NCBI GenBank assembly: GCA_016713985.1
Contig: JADJOD010000021.1
Location: 62,001-126,000 of the forward strand
Direction of reading: 5' to 3'
Origin: Lewinellaceae bacterium
GTDB taxonomy: Bacteria > Bacteroidota > Bacteroidia > Chitinophagales > Saprospiraceae
DNA: 64,000 nucleotides
Each line of letters opens with the position of its first letter. Within the stretch, counting starts at the first letter, position 1. A program made the translations under genes and the position numbers. Positions 54,949 to 64,000 of the stretch are shown in pieces. The notes beneath the pieces are model-generated. The model saw only the letters and a list, made by a program, of their open reading frames with translations. It was not told where the DNA came from and made no database searches.

Positions 54949-56802
54949 TTACATCCGTTCCGGCATTTCAATACCCAGCAGGCCCATTCCGTTTTTTAAA
55001 ACCTGACCGACACTTTTGCTGAGCATCAAACGGAAGGCTTTCGCCGGTTCCGATTCGGCGCGAAGCACCTGAAGGTCGTGCCAGAACCGGTGGTATTTTT
55101 TGGCCAGATCGTAACAGAAATTGGCCACCAGCGAAGGGTCATACTCTTTTGCGGCATTCCAAACCACATTCGGGTATTCCTGCAACGCGACGAGCAGGTC
55201 TTTTTCCTGCGGCTGAATGGACGTATATTCTCCGAATTTACTCAGGTCAATGTGCTCTTTATCAATCCGTTGCATCAAACCGTTGATCCGCACGTACGAA
55301 TATTGGATGTAAGGGCCCGTTTGCCCCTGCAAGTCCACGGATTCTTCCGGATTAAAAATCATTTTCTTTTTCGGGTGCACTTTCACGATAAAAAACTTCA
55401 AAGCGCCGAGCCCGACCTTGCGCAGGTTTTCCGCCCGTTCCGTATCCGAAATGCCTTCGATTTCGCCGCGTTCCCGGGCTTGTTCCCCTGCAATTCTGAT
55501 CACTTCCGCCATAATATCGTCGGCATCCACCACAGTACCTTCACGGGTTTTCATCCGGCCGGTGGGCAGTTCAACAAGCCCGTAGGAGAGGTGGTGGAGC
55601 CCTCCGGCATACGATTCGCCGAGGCGTTTTAAAATTTCAAAAAGAACCTGAAAGTGGTAATTCTGCTCGTCGGCGACCACATAGACATAACGCTCGCAAC
55701 CCAGTTCCTTGTGGCGCATTTGCGCCGTACCGAGGTCTTGAGTGATATAAACGGATGTGCCGTCCGAACGAAGCACCACTTTCTGATCATAACCGGCATC
55801 GGTCAGGTCCACCCACACGGAGCCGTCTTCTTTTTTGAAAAAAACCTGTTTGGACAACCCTTCGTCTACAATGTCTTTGCCAAGCAGATAGGTATCACTT
55901 TCGTAATACAATTTGTCGAATGAAACACCCAGGTCGTGGTAGGTTTTATCAAACCCCTGATAAACCCAGTTGTTCATTTTTTTCCACAAACCGATGGTAT
56001 CCGGGTCATGAGCCTCCCATTTCAGCAACATCTCGCGCACTTCGGCGCCCAGGGTCGAGTACTCATTGAACCATTTGTTTTTGAAATCTTTAAAAAAGTC
56101 CTTTTCGCTTTGCCCGGCTTTGTGTTTCTCCTCAAAAATACTGTTCGCCAACGCTGTTTGTTGCCAGGTTTCGTACTCTTCCTTGCTTTTTTGTTCGAAT
56201 AACACGTAGTAATCGCCCACAAAATGGTCGCTTTTGATCCCCTCGCTTTCGGGTGTTTTTCCGGCTCCGAATTTCACCCACGACAACATACTTTTACAAA
56301 TTGCAACGCCGCGGTCATTGACGATTTGTGTTTTAACCACCTCATAACCAACGGATTCCAGGATTTTTGAGCAAGACCAGCCGAGCAGGATATTCCGGAT
56401 ATGGCCGAGGTGCAGCGGTTTGTTGGTATTGGGCGAAGAATACTCCACCATTACTTTTTGACCCGTAGCCGGCCTGCGGCCATAGTTTTGATCCTGAACG
56501 AGTGCCTGCAGGAATACCTGCCAGTAACTTTCGGCGATTTCGAGGTTTAAAAAACCTTTCACCACATTGTAACCTTTAATTTCCGCCACTTTACCCTGAA
56601 GATATTCGCCGATCTCGGCGGCGGCGGCATCGGGTGTTTTTTTGGCAATTTTTACAAAGGGGAAAATAACGATCGAATAATCACCCGTGAAGTCGGGTGG
56701 GGTAGTGTTCACCAACACCTTGCCGGGCTCTGTCTGTTCGCCATAAAGATGTTCAACGGCTTGAGTGACAGCATTTTGGAGTATGGAAATCAGGTTGGAC
56801 AT
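54949..56802 (-). CDS. argS: Arginyl-tRNA synthetase
   Basis: Class I synthetase charging tRNA-Arg. 617 residues. The HIGH motif is in PNTNKPLHLGHIRNILLG, the KMSK-type loop is degenerate (LPTGRMKTREGTVV), as is usual for ArgRS, and the C-terminus is an all-helical DALR anticodon-binding domain ending GMGLLGIEMPERM. The N-terminal additional domain is present (residues 1-110). It has its own -7 box at 56859-56866 and lies upstream of glnS. Confidence 0.97.
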   Translation of the reverse strand: MSNLISILQNAVTQAVEHLYGEQTEPGKVLVNTTPPDFTGDYSIVIFPFVKIAKKTPDAAAAEIGEYLQGKVAEIKGYNVVKGFLNLEIAESYWQVFLQALVQDQNYGRRPATGQKVMVEYSSPNTNKPLHLGHIRNILLGWSCSKILESVGYEVVKTQIVNDRGVAICKSMLSWVKFGAGKTPESEGIKSDHFVGDYYVLFEQKSKEEYETWQQTALANSIFEEKHKAGQSEKDFFKDFKNKWFNEYSTLGAEVREMLLKWEAHDPDTIGLWKKMNNWVYQGFDKTYHDLGVSFDKLYYESDTYLLGKDIVDEGLSKQVFFKKEDGSVWVDLTDAGYDQKVVLRSDGTSVYITQDLGTAQMRHKELGCERYVYVVADEQNYHFQVLFEILKRLGESYAGGLHHLSYGLVELPTGRMKTREGTVVDADDIMAEVIRIAGEQARERGEIEGISDTERAENLRKVGLGALKFFIVKVHPKKKMIFNPEESVDLQGQTGPYIQYSYVRINGLMQRIDKEHIDLSKFGEYTSIQPQEKDLLVALQEYPNVVWNAAKEYDPSLVANFCYDLAKKYHRFWHDLQVLRAESEPAKAFRLMLSKSVGQVLKNGMGLLGIEMPERM

Positions 56803-56858
56803 ACGTTTGTTTGTGTTGCGGATAACGCAGCAGGGCGGGTTTGTAAAAAATCGAGCGG

Positions 56859-56866
56859 CAAAAATA
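56859..56866 (-). promoter_or_regulatory. Promoter -7 box of argS
   Basis: TATTTTTG on the minus strand (56866-56859) matches TAnnTTTG; leader about 50 nt. The nearest TTG upstream is only about 14 nt away. Confidence 0.5.
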
Positions 56867-56878
56867 GGTGTTTATCGA

Positions 56879-56919
56879 AACAAAACGCCGCGAAGGAATA
56901 GTTCCTCTTCGCGGCGTTT
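56879..56919 (-). terminator. Terminator of the aldolase gene
   Basis: aaacgccgcgaag (56883-56895) pairs perfectly with 56907-56919, with ggaa/ttcc pairing inside the loop, and on the minus strand is followed by TTGTTTCG. It ends the fbaB transcript. Confidence 0.82.
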
Positions 56920-56925
56920 GCGATA

Positions 56926-56954
56926 TTAACCCTGTAAATCTTGTTAATCCTGTC
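56926..56954. repeat. Three 9-mer units next to the aldolase stop
   Basis: ttaaccctg-taaatcttg-ttaatcctg-tc shows a 9-nt period between the terminator and the fbaB stop codon. It is not palindromic, unlike the other short-unit arrays in the window. Confidence 0.65.
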
Positions 56955-56976
56955 AAAATTAAACTTGTCCTTTAAC

Positions 56977-58035
56977 TCACGCCAGTTTGATCGAACGGTC
57001 CAGATACACGTCCTGGATCGTATTCAACAACGCAACACCTTCTTTTACAGGCTTTTGGAATGCTTTTCGTCCGCTGATCAGGCCCATGCCGCCCGCCCGT
57101 TTGTTGACCACAGCCGTGACGACCGCTTCCTGCATGTCAGAGGCCCCCTTGGATTCTCCACCTGAATTGATCAAACCCGCGCGGCCCATGTAGCAATTGG
57201 CCACCTGGTACCGGCAAAGGTCGATCGGGTGGTCTGTGGTGAGCTCGGAATAAACCTTCGGATGTGTTTTGCCAAACTGAATGGCGTTGTACCCGCCGTT
57301 ATTGGTCGGCAGTTTTTGCTTGATGATATCCGCCTGGATCGTGACCCCGAGGTGGTTGGCCTGGCCGGTCAGGTCGGCGCTGGTATGGTAATCCGTGCCG
57401 TCTTTTTTAAATCCGTTGTTGCGCAGATAACACCACAGGATGGTTGCCATGCCGAGTTCGTGTGCCAGCTCGAACGCCTGGCTGACTTCGATGATCTGCC
57501 GGGCACTTTCAGCGGACCCGAAGTAGATGGTGGCGCCCACTGCTACCGCGCCCATGTCCCAGGCATTTTTGACCTGACCGAACATGATCTGGTCGAACTT
57601 GTTCGGGTAGGTGAGGAACTCGTTGTGGTTGATCTTCACGATGAAGGGAATTTTATGGGCGTATTTTCTGGACACGCTGCCCAAAACGCCGTAAGTGCTG
57701 GCGACGGCATTGCAACCGCCTTCCATCGCGAGTTTTACGATATTTTCGGGGTCAAAAAACAGCGGGTTGGGTGCAAATGACGCACCTGCCGAGTGTTCGA
57801 TGCCCTGATCGACCGGCAAGATGCTGACGTAACCGGTATTGGCTAAGCGCCCCGTTCCGAGAATCTGCTGTATACTGCGAAGGGTCTGCGGATTTCGGTT
57901 GCTTTGTTGCCAGATTTCGTCTACATGGTTTTTAGAAGGCGTATGAAGCGCCTTCTTGTCGATGGTTTTACATTCGTGTCCGAGGTAATAAGCGGCCTTG
58001 TCCCCGAGCAGGTCGAGTATTTTTTGATTAGCCAT
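56977..58035 (-). CDS. fbaB: Class I fructose-bisphosphate aldolase
   Basis: Splits fructose-1,6-bisphosphate through a Schiff-base lysine in glycolysis/gluconeogenesis. 352 residues of the archaeal/DhnA-type class I family (FbaB), not the class II metal enzyme. Family blocks: YVSILPVDQGIEHSAGASF, IPFIVKINHNEFLTYPNKF, GATIYFGSAESARQIIEVS, CYLRNNGFKKDG, GLINSGGESKGASDMQEAV and the C-terminal GGMGLISGRKAFQKPVKEG. It is followed by a strong terminator and preceded 36 bases upstream by the beta-barrel gene on the same strand, so those two may share a transcript. Confidence 0.96.
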   Translation of the reverse strand: MANQKILDLLGDKAAYYLGHECKTIDKKALHTPSKNHVDEIWQQSNRNPQTLRSIQQILGTGRLANTGYVSILPVDQGIEHSAGASFAPNPLFFDPENIVKLAMEGGCNAVASTYGVLGSVSRKYAHKIPFIVKINHNEFLTYPNKFDQIMFGQVKNAWDMGAVAVGATIYFGSAESARQIIEVSQAFELAHELGMATILWCYLRNNGFKKDGTDYHTSADLTGQANHLGVTIQADIIKQKLPTNNGGYNAIQFGKTHPKVYSELTTDHPIDLCRYQVANCYMGRAGLINSGGESKGASDMQEAVVTAVVNKRAGGMGLISGRKAFQKPVKEGVALLNTIQDVYLDRSIKLA

Positions 58036-58071
58036 AAAAGTTTGGTGGTGAGTTGGTTAGAGAAAATAAAT

Positions 58072-58650
58072 TCAAAAATTCCAGGTAAATCCGAAGCGGT
58101 AATCCAGAGGATTTTGGTAGGTATTGATATCGTCGGCTATGGCGAAGTTGTAAAAAATTCCGATCTCGGATCCGGCGCCCCGTCCTTCACTCCAGTTCCA
58201 GCCCAGCCCGACACGTGGATTAAAACGGGTATTGGATACTTTTTCCGTGGTGCCATTGGTATAAAACAAGGGCTCCTGGTACCATTCGTTTGTCACTTCT
58301 CCCTGGATAAACAAGCCCCTGAAAACACGGAGCCGGAGGAACAGGCCGGCATCTACGTCAAACAAGCCGACGGCTTTGAATCCGGGGCTTTTGACGGAAG
58401 CAAACATCACCGATACACGCGGCCCGACCGAAAGCGATTCGACAATTTTATATCCCACCATGGGAGCCACACCGATCTGAAAAACATTGCCGCCGTTGTA
58501 ACCGTAAAAGTTGAGCCCGATGTTGCCGCCATACCAAAGCCGGGATTTAAAATCGGCAGAGCTGGCGCTTTCTTTTTGAGCCAGCAGGGACTGAGCGGAA
58601 AAAAAGCAGCATGCCAGGAACAAACAGGTAAAAGTCCTTTGAAAATTCAT
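58072..58650 (-). CDS. Outer-membrane beta-barrel protein
   Basis: About 192 residues from ATG 58650. A signal peptide (MNFQRTFTCLFLACCFFSAQ) and then alternating amphipathic strands with aromatic girdles, ending in DYRFGFTWNF, as in small outer-membrane beta-barrels of Bacteroidota. No more specific family is recognised. It has a -7 box at 58692-58699 and lies 36 bases upstream of fbaB. The long frame to 58767 is rejected because it overlaps the promoter. Confidence 0.85.
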   Translation of the reverse strand: MNFQRTFTCLFLACCFFSAQSLLAQKESASSADFKSRLWYGGNIGLNFYGYNGGNVFQIGVAPMVGYKIVESLSVGPRVSVMFASVKSPGFKAVGLFDVDAGLFLRLRVFRGLFIQGEVTNEWYQEPLFYTNGTTEKVSNTRFNPRVGLGWNWSEGRGAGSEIGIFYNFAIADDINTYQNPLDYRFGFTWNF

Positions 58651-59005
58651 GATTGAGGAGGTTGATGTGAAAATGACTTGTTTTGGTTCGGCAAAGGTAA
58701 AAAAGAGGAACAGTTTGATGCGGTTTTCACAAATACGTATGGAATTGCCGGTTTGCTGTCTGTCCAAAATATCTTTTTATGAAGTCAAATTAGTCTGGTT
58801 TTTGACCAAACCGGCATTTTTCTGATAAACACGCAGTGAAATATTCCCCCATCCGCTACATTCGCAGTCGAAAAAGACACGCCCTCTGTCTGTATTCCCA
58901 CTCTGCCGGTTATACGATCTTCCCACGAGCGAAAAACTCATTATTTAATCTTCCGCCTGAATTTCACGGCGGTTTCACCCTTATTGTTTCAATATTATCA
59001 AATCA
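58651..59005. other. Intergenic region between divergent barrel and protease genes
   Basis: 355 bases. It holds the leftward -7 box. The rightward protease gene has no clear TAnnTTTG box, and I see no RNA gene or repeat. Confidence 0.5.
58692..58699 (-). promoter_or_regulatory. Promoter -7 box of the beta-barrel gene
   Basis: TACCTTTG on the minus strand (58699-58692) matches TAnnTTTG; leader about 40 nt. No good TTG at the expected distance. Confidence 0.5.
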
Positions 59006-62000
59006 ATGGTCAAACCATATCAGATCATGACTTTGCGTTTACGTCTGTTTTTCAACGCCTTATTGTTATGTGGAGCACTTGCGGGCTCCTTTCAACTACA
59101 GGCGCAACAATCTTTTACGGGAACACTGAATAACATTAGTTCTCCGGCTTTAAAAAACCGGTTTACTCACTGTGAAGTGTATGAGATTAACGACAGCGCA
59201 TTTAATGCTGCCATCAAACTCAATCCTGCTTTCAGCCAAACGGAACTTCACCTTGGTGTTCATCACTGGGCGCTGGAATTGGTGCCGAGCCAGATCACCC
59301 AGGCCGGCTACACCCTTCAGGTGTTGACCCCGACGGGCCTTCAGGTTTTTACACCGAAAGAAAACAAAGCGTTCAAAGGGTACGAGACCGGCGGCGGCGG
59401 GAATGTACGCCTCACCATTGACAAGGATTTTATTTACGGCTTCGTTACTGCCGATGGCGGTGTGTTTTACATCGAACCCCTGTGGTACTACGAACCGGGC
59501 GCGTCGCATGATCTGTATGTCGTGTACGAACGGAATACTGTGATCAGGGACAACATCGATGGCACCTGTGCCGTGCTGGAAGGAGAAGAAAAATTAGAAC
59601 AATTATTGTTTGGTATCGATTCTCATGATGACGACGAAGCCAAGGCAATGTCACAGGCCTGCTACCAGGCGGACCTGGCCATCGCTTCGGATAAATTGAT
59701 GTTCAACAAATACGGTTCGATCGATGCCGTAGAGTTGCACAATATCGGGGTAATCAATGATGTGGAAACGGATTATTCGGGCAGTTTTAACCACGATATT
59801 GCCTTCAACATCGTTACCCAGTTTGTGGTTACGGGGACCGACCCATGGACCAACTCTACCAACCCCGGCACACTTTTGGCCAGTTTCAGATCATGGGGAA
59901 ACGCGGGTAACTTCGGCATCGGTTTCGATATCGGCGAACTCTGGACGAACCGCGATTTTGACGGAGGTGTTATCGGTATCGCTTATGTTCCCGGTGTTTG
60001 TAACAACAATAAATACCACTGCCTGCAGGATTTTTCGACCAACGCGGAACTGTTGCGTTGTCTTACATCGCATGAAATCGGGCACAACTTCAACTGTAAC
60101 CACGATACCGGCCCCGGTGTTTGCCCGCCCAACTTTATCATGTGCCCGTTTGTGTCCACCTCCAGCACATGGAGCACAAACTCGATCAACTCCGTCAACG
60201 CCTTTATTACCCCGCTGATCAACAACGGATGCCTTTCACCCTGCGGCCCGCCGCCGCCGCCGCTGGTGGCCGATTTTGAATGGGATCCCAACCCGGCCTG
60301 CCAGGGACAACCCGTACAGTTTACAGACCTTTCAACCGGTAATATCACCGGACGGACCTGGATTTTTCCCAACGGCACTCCGGGAAATTCCACACAAACG
60401 AACCCCGTTGTGACCTGGAACGTGGCCGGAACGTTCAACGTAACTTTAACCCTTGCCGGCACGGGTGGCCCGGTTTCAACCACTAAACAAGTGGTAGTCA
60501 AACCTTTACCCGTTGCGAGTTTTACCTATACTGTGAACGGCCTGGAGGTGACTTTTAACAACACGTCGACCAACGCCACCACCTATTTCTGGGATTTTGG
60601 CGATGGCAGTACCAGTGATGAAGAAGACCCGTTCCACGTTTATGCCGATGCGGGGAACTACGTGGTTATTTTGACGGCATCCAGCGAATGTGGAACTTCC
60701 ACCAAAACGGTATTGGTCATCACTGCACCAACTGCCGATTTTAGCGCCATACCCACTTCCGGTTGCGCCACTTTTACGACACAATTTACGAATGAATCAT
60801 CCGGCAACGCCACTACGTACTCGTGGCAGTTTGCAGGAGGTTTGCCCCCTTCTTCCGCAGTGCAAAACCCCATCGTGGTATACCAGACTCCGGGCGTTTA
60901 CAACGTTACCCTCACCGTTTCCAACGCTTCGGGATCCAGCACGACGATCAAATCCAACTATATCACCGTGCAAACCGTGCCTGCGGCAAATTTCAACTTC
61001 ACCACGAATGGCCTGACGGTTACCTTTAATAACTTAAGTTCCATCGGTGCTACTTATTTGTGGAGTTTTGGCGACGGCGCAACAAGTTCGGAAACCAACC
61101 CCGTTCATACGTACGACAACCCGGGGGCCTATACCGTGATTTTGACGGCAACCAACGACTGCGGGTCAACGAACTCGGTTAAGACGGTGATCGTTACAGC
61201 GCCTCCGTCGGCGGCGTTTTCGGCAAGCCCCACAAGCGGTTGCGGGCCGCTGACGGTTGTATTCAACAACCAGTCGACGGGCAACCCCACCTCATACAAC
61301 TGGCAATTCCCCGGCGGCACCCCATCGAGTTCGACGGAACAAAACCCCACCGTGGTTTATAACACGCCTGGAACCTATTCGGTTACCCTGACCGTCAGTA
61401 ACGCAGCGGGTTCGAATACAGCGACACAAAACAATTACATTACGGTTTTTGCGTCGCCAACGGCCGGCTTTACCAGTAGTATAAACGGTTCAACTGCCTC
61501 ATTTACAAATACTTCCACCAATGCTGCGACATACGCCTGGAATTTTGGCGATGGCGGCACGAGCAACCTGACGAACCCGATACATACCTATGGCGCCGAC
61601 GGCACCTATACGGTCACACTCACAGCAACAGGGCCTTGCGGCACAGTAACTTCTACACAAAGCCTGACCATCGCAACACCTCCAACCGCCGGATTTACAG
61701 CGTCACCCACAAGCGGTTGCGGCCCCCTGACGGTTCAATTTACAAATGCTTCCTCACCAAATACCACCTCGTGGAACTGGCAATTTGCAGGCGGTACCCC
61801 GTCCAGTTCGACGCAGCAAAGTCCATCCGTAGTTTACAACACTCCCGGCGCCTATTCCGTCACACTCACGGTGAGCAACAGCACGGGCTCGAACACCATT
61901 ACCCAGACGAATTACATTACGGTGAACCCTTCGCCAACAGCCGGCTTCACGAGTAGTATAAATGGCCTGACCGCTTCGTTTACCAACACGTCCACCAATA

Positions 62001-64000
62001 CCACCTCGTATTCCTGGAACTTCGGAGATGGCGGAACAAGCAACCTCGCCAACCCGTCGCATACCTATACCACGGATGGTGTCTATACGGTAACACTCAC
62101 AGCGACAGGTCCTTGCGGCACGGTAACCGCTACACAAACCGTGACCATCGTAACAGTGCCGACGGCAGGATTTACGGCATCTCCCACATCCGGTTGCGGC
62201 CCCCTGACGGTTCAGTATACCAGTACCGCTTCACCCAATACCACTTCCTGGAGCTGGCAGTTTCCGGGCGGAACACCTTCGAGTTCGACGCAGCAAAACC
62301 CGCTGATCGTTTATAATGCAGCAGGTACCTATTCAGTTACCCTGACGGTGAGTAATGCTGCGGGATCAAATACCGCCATGCAGAACAATTTTGTAACCGT
62401 TAATCCGGCCCCTGCGGCGGCGTTCACCAGCAGCGTGAGCGGTTCCATGGCAACGTTTACCAACGCTTCCACGAACGCGACGACGTACGCCTGGACTTTT
62501 GGCGACGGTGGCACGAGCAACGCGGCAAATCCCTCGCATACTTATGCTTCCGACGGCACTTACCTCGTAACACTGACTGCAACCGGCCCCTGCGGATCCG
62601 CCACATTTACACAAAATGTGGTGATCATTACCGAACCCACGGCCGGATTTACTGCGAGTACAACGACGGGGTGTGCAGCATTAACCGTTCAGTTTCAAGA
62701 CCTTTCGTCCGGAAATACAACCGCCTGGTTATGGACTTTCCCTGGTGGAACACCTTCCGGTTCGACAGAGCAAAACCCCACCGTAGTGTACAATACCCCC
62801 GGCGTGTATGATGTGACGCTGGTTGCCACTTCCGCCGGAGGCAGCAGTACGTTTACACAAAACGGCTTTATTACGGTGTTGGCTCCGCCTGTCGCCAATT
62901 TCAGTGCCGGTGTAAACGGCGCCACGGCAAGTTTTACCAATAACAGCCAGAATGCTACTTCCTATAACTGGGCTTTTGGCGACGGCAGCACGAGTTCGGA
63001 ATCCAACCCGGATCATACGTATCTTGCAGACGGCACGTATACCGTTACCCTCACGGCCACCAACAATTGTGGTTCTACCGTATTTACCCAGGTCGTTGTA
63101 ATCGTTTTGCCTCCCAATGCCGGATTTACAATGAATAATCCGGAAGGTTGTGCGCCATTCGCCGTTCAATTCTTCAATGAGTCAAGTGCCAATGCCACAA
63201 GTTTCCAGTGGATATTCGAAAACGGCCAACCGGCAAATTCTACGGAAGAAAACCCTGCCGCAACCTGGAACCAACCGGGAGTTTACGCCGTCATGCTGAT
63301 CGCGACCAACAGCGCAGGCAGTGATACAACCACTTCCAGTATTACCGTCAACGGCCTGCCAACGGCCGCCTTTACCGCACAACCCGCCGGTTTATCCGTG
63401 GTGCTCACCAATACCTCCGTAAATGCAGTTACATATCACTGGAATTTTGGCGACGGGCAAACAAGCACCGAAGTCAACCCAACGCACGATTACGCTACAA
63501 CGGGCACTTATATCGTTACTCCTGGAGGCAACCAATGAATGCGGAACAGTGCTGATCACTTCGACGGTAGTCATTGCCGGCAGTGCGCCCCTGGCAGCGT
63601 TTAAAGCCGGCGAAAATTCGGGATGTGCGCCGTTTACGGTCAACTTCTCGGATCAATCGGCCGGAAACCCCGTTTCCTGGCAATGGGAGTTTGCAGGTGG
63701 AACACCCAATACCTCGGATGTTCAAAATCCGACTGTAACCTATTCATCGGCAGGCATTTACCCGGTAACGCTTATTGTCAATAACCAATACGGCGCGGAC
63801 ACACTGACCACGGCCGATATGATCACCGTTCAAACGGTGCCGACAACCGGCTTTGCCTATACCGTTGATCAATCCTCCGTTACGTTCAGCAACCAGTCGC
63901 TGAACGCTACCACGTACATGTGGAATTTCGGCGACGGGACGAACAGCCAGGAAGCCAATCCAACACATACCTATACCGAATCGGGCACCTATACAGTGGA
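59006..64000 (+). CDS. Secreted metzincin protease with PKD-domain array (frameshifted, runs off the window)
   Basis: At least 1,660 residues; the 3' end is outside the window, so a T9SS tail is expected but not seen. Start: ATG 59006 or ATG 59027; both give a signal peptide (LRLFFNALLLCGALAGSFQLQ). A propeptide-like region (about 40-200) is followed by a zinc protease domain (about 205-410) with HEIGHNFNCNHD and the Met-turn FIMCPF. This is a reprolysin-like (M12B type) metzincin, except that the Gly of HExxHxxGxxHD is Asn. The rest is PKD domains. The frame breaks at 63521-63522: dropping one C restores TYIVT-LEATNECGTVL and the PKD pattern continues to the window edge. It is likely a surface or secreted adhesive protease. 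Confidence 0.88.
60264..64000 (+). repeat. Array of at least 16 PKD domains in alternating A/B pairs
   Basis: Two PKD subtypes alternate strictly. Type A has the W[QT]FPGGTPSSST-like strand and begins with a Cys (SGCGPLTV); type B has W[NSTA]FGDGxTS and ends with a Cys (GPCGTV, NDCGST). Eight A/B pairs of about 158 residues are visible, the last one cut by the window edge. Central pairs (types 5-10) are the most alike at both levels, suggesting recent duplication. Confidence 0.9.

Overview
The window is core chromosome of a Bacteroidota bacterium, most likely from the Saprospiria/Chitinophagia side of the phylum (the class is inference). Evidence: several secreted proteins carry type IX secretion (T9SS) C-terminal sorting domains of type A and type B; promoters fit the Bacteroidota pattern TTG-N17-20-TAnnTTTG rather than TATAAT; Shine-Dalgarno sequences are weak; and phylum-typical genes occur (short F1 epsilon, BT_3928-type DoxX protein, tandem DUF1599, histone H1-like Hc1, LytS/LytTR pairs, LpxB). 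I found no phage, IS element, CRISPR array, rRNA or plasmid function.

Layout. 0-6.5 kb: DoxX-like protein, atpD-atpC, LysM lytic transglycosylase, an orphan LytTR regulator, ftsY. 6.5-13 kb: a two-propeller sensor kinase with a LuxR-type regulator, two lipoproteins and a lipoprotein PBP4. 13-19.5 kb: a T9SS type B protein, a broken T9SS beta-helix protein and two small secreted proteins. 19.5-26.8 kb (minus strand): tRNA-Leu, tRNA-Gly, J-domain protein, ppk1, DUF72, a shrunken nicotinate phosphoribosyltransferase homologue, an outer-membrane protein and dapF. 26.9-34.8 kb: HtrA protease plus a P-loop kinase, a giant 11-residue-repeat coiled coil, a GT-C glycosyltransferase, folE-queD. 35-41.9 kb: LytS/LytTR pair, a zeta-like kinase overlapping an APH-like gene, gnd, msrA, Hc1. 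41.9-58.7 kb: BT_3928/DUF1599, PAP2, VOC, mutS2, two T9SS type A proteins, lpxB, glnS, argS, class I aldolase, beta-barrel. 59 kb to the end: a metzincin protease followed by at least 16 alternating PKD domains, running off the edge.

Two patterns cut across the genes. First, four intergenic gaps hold tandem repeats of 7-10 nt units; two of these fold into perfect 23-bp and 27-bp palindromes, a third is an imperfect one, and they fill the gap up to the neighbouring stop or start codons. Second, otherwise intact genes carry single-base lesions: one extra base in each of three ORFs, one missing T in a fourth, and apparently one missing C in the tRNA-Leu acceptor stem. Together these look more like consensus errors than decay, so the affected loci should be re-read before being called pseudogenes. 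The strongest candidates for new biology are the hendecad-repeat protein, the disulfide-patterned PKD array and the short-unit palindromes; I see no clear new defence or mobile system.
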